Assembly (NCBI GenBank): GCA_964605205.1
Contig: CAZSBL010000117.1
Coordinates: forward strand, 1-11,196
Direction: 5' to 3'
Source of the DNA: JAWVYT01 sp964605205
Lineage (GTDB): Bacteria > Gemmatimonadota > Gemmatimonadetes > Longimicrobiales > RSA9
DNA length: 11,196 nucleotides
The stretch's first letter is position 1. Each line of letters starts with the position of its first letter. Both the position numbers and the translations under genes were made by a program. This document shows positions 6,711-11,196 of the stretch, piece after piece. A model generated the notes under the pieces. That model saw nothing but the letters and a program-made list of their open reading frames with translations. It made no database searches and was not told the DNA's origin.

Positions 6711-6739
6711 ATTAAACGTCAAATCGGCCGGCGGCGCAA
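6711..6739 (-). promoter_or_regulatory. Candidate promoter of lgt
   Basis: On the minus strand TTGCGC (6739-6734), 17 bases, then TTTAAT (6716-6711), which matches five of six bases of the -10 consensus. It is the only clearly AT-rich island between cysE and lgt. The transcript would begin near 6704, about 47 bases before the GTG of lgt. The -35 element is weak (three of six). Confidence 0.45.
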
Positions 6740-6783
6740 TCCGGCGGGCCCGGCGGCCGGGGTCCGGGAAGCCGCGGGTCCCG

Positions 6784-7590
6784 TCAGCGGCGCCGCTCCT
6801 CTACCACCACCTCCGGGTCGTGGTAGACCCGGGAGTGGGGCGGCACGCTCTCCAGGAGCCATACGCTCCCGCCGATCACGCTGCCGCGGCCCACCACGGT
6901 GTCACCGCCGAGGATGGTGGCGTTGGCGTAGATGACCACGTCGTCCTCCACGGCGGGGTGCCGCTTGGTCCGGGCCATCTCCTTGTCCACGCTGAGGGCG
7001 CCGAGGGTCACGCCCTGGTACAGCTTGACGTTGCGGCCGATTGTGGTGGTCTCCCCGATGACGATCCCGGTGCCGTGGTCGATGCAGAACCGCGGGCCGA
7101 TCTCGGCGCCCGGGTGGATGTCGATCCCCGTCCGGGCGTGGGCGCACTCGGTCAGGACCCGGGGGAGGACCGGGACGCCACGTCCGTACAGGTGGTGCGC
7201 CACCCGGTAGACCGCGATGGCCAGGAACCCCGGGTAGGTGCGGATCACCTCGGCCCGGTCGACGGCCGCGGGGTCGCCCTCGCAGATGGCGTCGGCGTCG
7301 TCGAGGAGCGCGTCCCGGAGCGACGGGATCGCCCGGTCCAGCTCGTCGGCCAGCGCGGCGGGCGGGGCCGGGAGCCCGTCGCCCAGGGGCTCCAGGAGCG
7401 CAATCAGTCGGTCCCGGTTCGCCTCCCAGCGGCCCCGGAAGCCGTCGAGGTCGGCGGGGCGCCGCTCCGCCATCTCCGGGAAGAGGAGGTGCAGGAGCTC
7501 CCGGACCCATTCGCGGACGGGTCCCGGCGGCGTGCCGGCCGGCATCGACCGGTGGGCGTCGAAGAGGCTACGGAGCGGGGCGTCTTCCAT
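6784..7590 (-). CDS. cysE: Serine O-acetyltransferase
   Basis: A 268-residue cytosolic enzyme making O-acetylserine from serine and acetyl-CoA, the first step of cysteine synthesis. Residues ~1-145 are the helical N-terminal domain and ~150-250 the left-handed beta-helix built of hexapeptide repeats (for example TGIDIHPGAEIG). The catalytic pair Asp157 (DIHP) and His172 (DHGTG) has the same 15-residue spacing as Asp143/His158 of E. coli CysE. GIVIGE and LYQGVTLGA follow. The long divergent N-terminus resembles the EpsC/SrpH type often found beside cysK. The C-terminus ends VVVEERRR and lacks the terminal Ile that inserts into the CysK active site in the classical cysteine synthase complex. 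The ATG at 7590 has an excellent AGGAGG 5 bases upstream, and the gene lies 9 bp after cysK, so the two are one operon. Confidence 0.94.
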   Translation of the reverse strand: MEDAPLRSLFDAHRSMPAGTPPGPVREWVRELLHLLFPEMAERRPADLDGFRGRWEANRDRLIALLEPLGDGLPAPPAALADELDRAIPSLRDALLDDADAICEGDPAAVDRAEVIRTYPGFLAIAVYRVAHHLYGRGVPVLPRVLTECAHARTGIDIHPGAEIGPRFCIDHGTGIVIGETTTIGRNVKLYQGVTLGALSVDKEMARTKRHPAVEDDVVIYANATILGGDTVVGRGSVIGGSVWLLESVPPHSRVYHDPEVVVEERRR

Positions 7591-7599
7591 GGGATCCTC

Positions 7600-8580
7600 C
7601 TACTCCAACGCCGCCCGGACCGCCTCGGGCAGGGCGGGCTCGGGCGCCTCGTTCCAGAGCGGGTTCGAGAGGTACCGCTCGCCGAAGTCACAGATGATGG
7701 AGACGATGAGCTTCCCCTCGTTCTCCGGGCGGGCGGCCACCTGCAGGGCGGCCCGGGTGATGGAGCCGGAGCTGATCCCGGCGAAGATCGCCTCCTCGCG
7801 GGCCAGGCGGCGGGCGGTGTCGATGGCGTCTTCGTTGGAGACCCGGACCACCTCGTCGTAGACGTCGGTGTCGAGGATCTCGGGGACGAACCCGGCCCCG
7901 ATCCCCTGCTGCTTGTGGGAGCCGGGCTCACCGCCGGAGAGGACCGGGCTCTCGGCCGGCTCCACGGCGACGACCCGTAGCCCCGGCTTCTGCTCCTTCA
8001 GGTAGTGGCCGGCGCCGGTGATGGTCCCGCCGGTCCCCACGCCGGCGATGAAGACGTCGACCTGTCCGCCCGTGTCCTCCCAGATCTCGGGACCCGTGGT
8101 CCGGTAGTGCACACCGGGGTTGGCGGGGTTGCGGAACTGGCCGGGCATCCAGGCGTCGTCGCCGAGCTTCCCGGCGATCTCTTCGGCCCGCTGGATGGCG
8201 CCCTTCATCCCGTCCTCTTTCGGGGTGAGGACCACGGTGGCGCCGAGGGCCTTGAGTACCAGCTGGCGCTCGGTGGTGACGCTCTCGGGCATGGTGAAAA
8301 CGCACGAGAACCCGTACGCCGTGGCGGCGAAGGCCACGCCGATCCCCGTGTTCCCGCTGGTGGGCTCCACCACCATCATCCCATCCCGGAGCGCGCCGCT
8401 CTCCAATGCGTCTTGCACCATGGCCACGCCGATCCGGTCCTTCACCGAGCCGTACGGGTTGAAGCCCTCGTGCTTCATCAGGATCCGGCCGCCCAGCCCG
8501 TCGCCCATCTTCCGGAGCGCGATGAGCGGGGTGTCCCCCATGGTTTCCGTGATCCGTGTGTACGTGCGTCCCCTGGGCAT
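7600..8580 (-). CDS. cysK: Cysteine synthase (O-acetylserine sulfhydrylase), PLP enzyme
   Basis: A 326-residue fold-type II PLP enzyme that replaces the acetyl group of O-acetylserine with sulfide to give cysteine. Visible motifs are NPYGSVKDR with the PLP lysine Lys47, TSGNTG (74-79, substrate loop), GVGTGGTITG (180-189, PLP phosphate loop), KQQGIGAGFVP (223-233, a CysK hallmark) and ISSGS (269-273). The start at ATG 8580 is supported by GGGAGGA 4 bases upstream; the open frame runs on to 9195 but that part is the shadow of the preceding gene. The protein has Tyr43 in NPYGS where most CysK have Gly or Ser, a minor variation near the active lysine. CysK and CysM type cannot be fully separated here, but QGIGAGFVP favours CysK. 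The product of the next gene, cysE, supplies its substrate. Confidence 0.94.
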   Translation of the reverse strand: MPRGRTYTRITETMGDTPLIALRKMGDGLGGRILMKHEGFNPYGSVKDRIGVAMVQDALESGALRDGMMVVEPTSGNTGIGVAFAATAYGFSCVFTMPESVTTERQLVLKALGATVVLTPKEDGMKGAIQRAEEIAGKLGDDAWMPGQFRNPANPGVHYRTTGPEIWEDTGGQVDVFIAGVGTGGTITGAGHYLKEQKPGLRVVAVEPAESPVLSGGEPGSHKQQGIGAGFVPEILDTDVYDEVVRVSNEDAIDTARRLAREEAIFAGISSGSITRAALQVAARPENEGKLIVSIICDFGERYLSNPLWNEAPEPALPEAVRAALE

Positions 8581-8669
8581 GCCGTCCTCCCGTCGCTGAT
8601 GGTTCGTTCGCCCAACGAGTGGTGTGCAAATCCCCGGCCAGATCCGCGACAGCCAGCCAGCCGCCGGGG

Positions 8670-9293
8670 TCAGCGGTCGGTGCCGGTCCTCTCCTCCGCC
8701 GCGGACGCGCAGTCGGGGCAGATGGCGTGGATGAGCCGGCTGTCGGGGTGACGCGCCAGGTAGGTCTCGACGGCGTTCCAGTACCCGTCGTCGTCCTTGA
8801 TCTTCTTGCACCAGGCGCAGATGGGGATCAGTCCCCGGATCCGGTCCGGGTACGCGTTCGGCTGCCGGTCGAGGACGCAGATCGTGCCGAAGGGCACGCC
8901 GTTGGGCAGCAGGATCGGGTAGCCGAGGTAGGAGATCATCCCGAACTCGATGTCCGGGTTGTCCGCCCACTCGGGATCGGCGGGCGCGTCGGCGACCAGG
9001 AGCCCGTCCCGGGTGTTGATCACCGTCTCGCAGTAGAGACCGGAGTCGGCGAAGTGCTCGGCGTCGCCGGGCTCGTACGGGTTGCCCTCGGTGCGGCTGG
9101 ACAGGAAGACCTCGATGTCGTCGCCGGTCAGCCGCATGATCAGCCCGGCGGGCACGTCGGCCAGCTCGGCCATGAGGTCCACGATGCCCTGCCATTCGGC
9201 GAGGGTGGCGTCATCGATCTCCAGCTCGGTGGGGTCGGTGACGTCTCGGTCCGGTTCGACCAAGGTCTGTCGGGGGGTTCGAGGAGCCTCCAC
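8670..9293 (-). CDS. GAF-domain protein with a C-terminal Cys4-type zinc motif
   Basis: A 207-residue soluble protein, probably a small sensor or binding protein. Residues ~28-142 are a GAF domain: AEWQGIVDLMAELADVPAGL, GLYCETVI (85-92), FGMISYLGYPI and FGTICVLD (135-142). The tail has CAWCKKIKDDDGYW (159-172) and HAICPDC (189-195), so Cys159, Cys162, Cys192 and Cys195 form two CxxC pairs. This tail is a known short module (CxxCKKIRDDxGYW...HxxCPxC) usually found at the end of PAS/GAF or response-regulator proteins; here the two parts are joined with almost no linker. No kinase or cyclase output domain is present. The GTG start at 9293 has no clear ribosome binding site and TTG 9263 is an alternative, so the first ~25 residues are uncertain. 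It sits 42 bp after the Rossmann-fold gene and 89 bp before cysK. Confidence 0.75.
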   Translation of the reverse strand: MEAPRTPRQTLVEPDRDVTDPTELEIDDATLAEWQGIVDLMAELADVPAGLIMRLTGDDIEVFLSSRTEGNPYEPGDAEHFADSGLYCETVINTRDGLLVADAPADPEWADNPDIEFGMISYLGYPILLPNGVPFGTICVLDRQPNAYPDRIRGLIPICAWCKKIKDDDGYWNAVETYLARHPDSRLIHAICPDCASAAEERTGTDR

Positions 9294-9335
9294 CGGAAGT
9301 ATCGGCCCGAGGGGCGGCCGGCTTTAGGGGACGGG

Positions 9336-9971
9336 CTACAGCGCCTCCAGCGCCTCCCGGATCGGCCGCCCGTCGTTCAGGAACTCGAACGTCCGGCCCA
9401 CGGTCCCCGGGATATCAAGCGTTGCCACCACCGCATCGGCCACGTCGGCACGGGTGATCTTGCCGGAGCCCACGTCCTGGCCTACGCGGATGCGGCCGGT
9501 GGGCGGGTCGTCGGTGAGGCGGCCGGGGCGGAGGATGGTGTGGTCGAGCCCGGCCCGCTGGAGGTAGCCGTCGGCGATGGTCTTGGCCACCAGGTAGTGC
9601 CGGATCGCCTCCGACCGGTCGGGGTCGTCGGCGCCCCGTGCGCTGATCATGACGAACCGGCGTACGCCCCGGTCCCGGGCGGCGTCCACCGCCCGGATGG
9701 CGCCCAGCCCGTCCACCCGGGCGGTCTTGTCGGCGCCGGTGTGGCCGCCGGACCCGGCGGTGAAGACCACGGCGTCGCAGCCGTCCAGGGCGTGGGCGAA
9801 GTGGCCCTCCAGGTCGGCGACGATGGGGTCCGCACCCCGCTCTTCGGCCTCGGACGTCTGTTCCGGGTCCCGGACCATGGCCCGGACCGCGTAGCCGGCG
9901 TCCACGAGCCGGGGCACCAGCAGCCGGCCGATCTTCCCGTTCGCTCCCATCACCACTACGCGCTCAGCCAT
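9336..9971 (-). CDS. NAD(P)-binding Rossmann protein, atypical SDR (NmrA/YhfK-like)
   Basis: A 211-residue protein of the atypical short-chain dehydrogenase group often annotated as NAD(P)H-binding or YhfK/YwnB-like; substrates of these are mostly unknown. GANGKIG (9-15) is the dinucleotide-binding glycine loop, followed by MVRDPEQ (32-38) with Arg34, which favours NADP(H). VVFTAGSGG (68-76) and FVMISARGA (106-114) are later strands, and YLVAK (126-130) supplies a Tyr-x-x-x-Lys pair. LRPGRLTD (147-154) is typical of this group. The ATG at 9971 has GGAGGG about 9 bases upstream, inside the last codons of glnS, and the gene follows glnS after only 5 bp, so the two are co-transcribed. Nothing links its chemistry to glutaminyl-tRNA synthesis, so the pairing may be accidental. 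Confidence 0.85.
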   Translation of the reverse strand: MAERVVVMGANGKIGRLLVPRLVDAGYAVRAMVRDPEQTSEAEERGADPIVADLEGHFAHALDGCDAVVFTAGSGGHTGADKTARVDGLGAIRAVDAARDRGVRRFVMISARGADDPDRSEAIRHYLVAKTIADGYLQRAGLDHTILRPGRLTDDPPTGRIRVGQDVGSGKITRADVADAVVATLDIPGTVGRTFEFLNDGRPIREALEAL

Positions 9972-9976
9972 GATGC

Positions 9977-11196
9977 CTATCCCTCCAGCTTCTCCTCCAG
10001 GATCCCCTTCGCCACCTCCGGGTTCGCCTTCCCGCCCGTCTCCCGCATGACCTGCCCCATGAAGAAGCCCAGGAGCCCGGTCTGGCCGGCCCGGTATGCG
10101 TCCACCCTGTCCGGATGCTTCGCCAGGACCTGGCCGATGGTCTCGGCCAGCGCATCGGCGTCGCTGATCTGGCGCAGCCCCTTCGCGTCCACGATCTCGT
10201 CCGGGCGTTCGCCCGTCTCCACCATCCCGGCCAGGACCTCCCGGGCGGCGCTGCTGGACAGCGTGCCGTCGGCGATGAGCGCCACCAGCGCACCGAAATC
10301 GGCGGCGGCGAACGGCAGGTTGGCCAGCGGCCGGTCGCCGATCTCCCGGGGCAGCTCGTTCACCATCCAGTTGGCCACCCGCTGATTGAAGGCGACGACG
10401 TCGGGGTCGGGCTCGCCGGCGGGCCCCGCCTCCAGCGCGGCCTCGAAGAAATCGGCGGTGGCCGCCTCCCGGGTGAGCAGCTCGGCGTCCTCGGGGTCGA
10501 CCCCCAGCTCATCGGCGAAGCGACGACGTCGTTCTTCCAGCTCCGACGAGCGCTCCGGCGCTGCGGCCTCCCGCAGCCGACGGTGCTCCTCGGCGCTGAG
10601 CTCGGGGCCGCCGCGGCGCTCGGTCTCGCCGGTGCGGGCCTCCCCGGCAGCTCCCGTCTGGTCGGCGGCGCCGGCAGCCGCCCCGGCGCCGGCCACCTTC
10701 CCGCTCCACGTGTCCCGCAGCGTGACGGTCCGGTTGAAGACCAGTCCGTCGCTCGACGAGTCCTCGGGGTCGGAGATGAAGTAGCCAAGTCGCTCGAACT
10801 GGTAGCGGGTGCCGGGCTCGTCGTCGGCCAGCGACGGCTCCACGCGCGCGTCCACCGTCACCAGCGAGTCGGGGTTCAGGAACGCGGTGAACGGCTCGCC
10901 GGAGGCGGCGGCTTCGGCGTCGGGGTCGGGCACGCGGAACAGCCGGTCGTAGAGGCGGACCTCGGCGGGGACGCTCCGGTCGGCGTCCACCCAGTGGATG
11001 GCGCCCATGACCTTCCAATCGTCGGGGGTCGGCCCCTCCAGGCTGTCCGGCGCGTAGCTGCACCGGAGCTCGGTGACGTGCCCGGCCTCATCGATGACCA
11101 CGTCGTCGCAGCGGATGACGTAGCCGTGGCGGAGGCGGACAGCGGTGCCGGGGGCGAGGCGCTTCCAGCCGGCGGGCGGGTCGGCGGAGAAGTCGT
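9977..11196 (-). CDS. glnS: C-terminal part of glutaminyl-tRNA synthetase with GatB/YqeY-like extension, 5' partial
   Basis: The frame is open to the window edge, so the catalytic Rossmann domain lies outside. Numbering from the edge, residues 1-163 are the two anticodon-binding beta-barrels: GWKRLAPGTAVRLRHGYVI, then VMGAIHWVDA and RLFRVPDP, ending in GYFISDP and VFNRTVTLRDTW, the pattern that ends canonical GlnRS. About 50 residues of Ala/Gly/Glu/Arg-rich linker follow. Residues ~216-405 then match the helical and tail domains of GatB (YqeY-like): RRRFADELGVDPEDAELLT, RVANWMVNEL and LLGFFMGQVMRETGGKANPEV. The enzyme charges tRNA-Gln directly with glutamine, and the tail probably helps hold the tRNA, as in the Deinococcus GlnRS that carries the same kind of tail. 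It stops with TAG 5 bp before the next gene and is likely the first visible gene of that operon. Confidence 0.95.
   Translation of the reverse strand, partial: DFSADPPAGWKRLAPGTAVRLRHGYVIRCDDVVIDEAGHVTELRCSYAPDSLEGPTPDDWKVMGAIHWVDADRSVPAEVRLYDRLFRVPDPDAEAAASGEPFTAFLNPDSLVTVDARVEPSLADDEPGTRYQFERLGYFISDPEDSSSDGLVFNRTVTLRDTWSGKVAGAGAAAGAADQTGAAGEARTGETERRGGPELSAEEHRRLREAAAPERSSELEERRRRFADELGVDPEDAELLTREAATADFFEAALEAGPAGEPDPDVVAFNQRVANWMVNELPREIGDRPLANLPFAAADFGALVALIADGTLSSSAAREVLAGMVETGERPDEIVDAKGLRQISDADALAETIGQVLAKHPDRVDAYRAGQTGLLGFFMGQVMRETGGKANPEVAKGILEEKLEG

Noticed and set aside
6010..7980. Long open frame on + strand opposite lgt, cysE and cysK (656 codons)
   Set aside because: Spans three genuine minus-strand genes and their gaps, with Asp/Gly/Val-rich translation and no motif.
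8650..8661. Triple CAGC microrepeat upstream of cysK
   Set aside because: Too short to mean anything; no structure or known regulator site.
8581..9195. Upstream extension of the cysK frame
   Set aside because: It overlaps the GAF gene in another frame, and ATG 8580 has a strong ribosome site and the normal cysteine synthase N-terminus.
8556..10385. Long open frame on + strand opposite the GAF, Rossmann and glnS genes (609 codons)
   Set aside because: Antisense of well-supported genes, no recognisable domain; a by-product of high GC.

Overview
The window is GC-rich, gene-dense bacterial DNA carrying ten protein genes, one cut by each window edge. Several features point to a diderm, probably aerobic bacterium: prolipoprotein diacylglyceryl transferase, a secreted TPR/retropepsin-like protein, a CopB-type copper ATPase, FeoAB, and a glutaminyl-tRNA synthetase with a GatB/YqeY-type tail. 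A Gemmatimonadota-like origin fits this mix, but that is an inference with modest confidence. I see no mobile element, CRISPR array, tRNA or rRNA.

Left part (1-3298): the 3' end of a P1B-type copper ATPase gene (+) converges on a gene (-) for an exported protein with TPRs and two retropepsin-like halves (DSG and ETG active-site motifs). That gene starts at a TTG codon and is divergent from a gene (+) for a cobalamin-binding protein. The cobalamin protein carries the W(x)9EH signature of CarH/LitR-type B12 light sensors but has no MerR DNA-binding domain. The roughly 200-bp region between the two divergent genes holds nested inverted repeats and a hairpin that would cover the ribosome binding site of the B12 gene.

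Middle (3299-5682): a promoter candidate overlapped by a perfect 8+5+8 bp Fur-type palindrome precedes feoA-feoB, which overlap at a TAGTG junction. This is a ferrous-iron uptake operon, probably repressed by iron. feoB ends 12 bp from the stop codon of lgt, which faces it.

Right part (5695-11196, all minus strand). In transcription order: glnS (GlnRS with a C-terminal GatB/YqeY-like tail), a small NAD(P)-binding Rossmann protein 5 bp downstream, a GAF plus Cys4-type zinc-motif protein, cysK, cysE (9 bp downstream of cysK) and lgt, which has its own candidate promoter and structured leader. cysK and cysE together make cysteine from serine, acetyl-CoA and sulfide. The other genes are not an obvious pathway with them.

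No stretch longer than 300 bases lacks a gene. The best candidate for something new is the effector-less B12 photosensor-like gene with its unusual upstream region.
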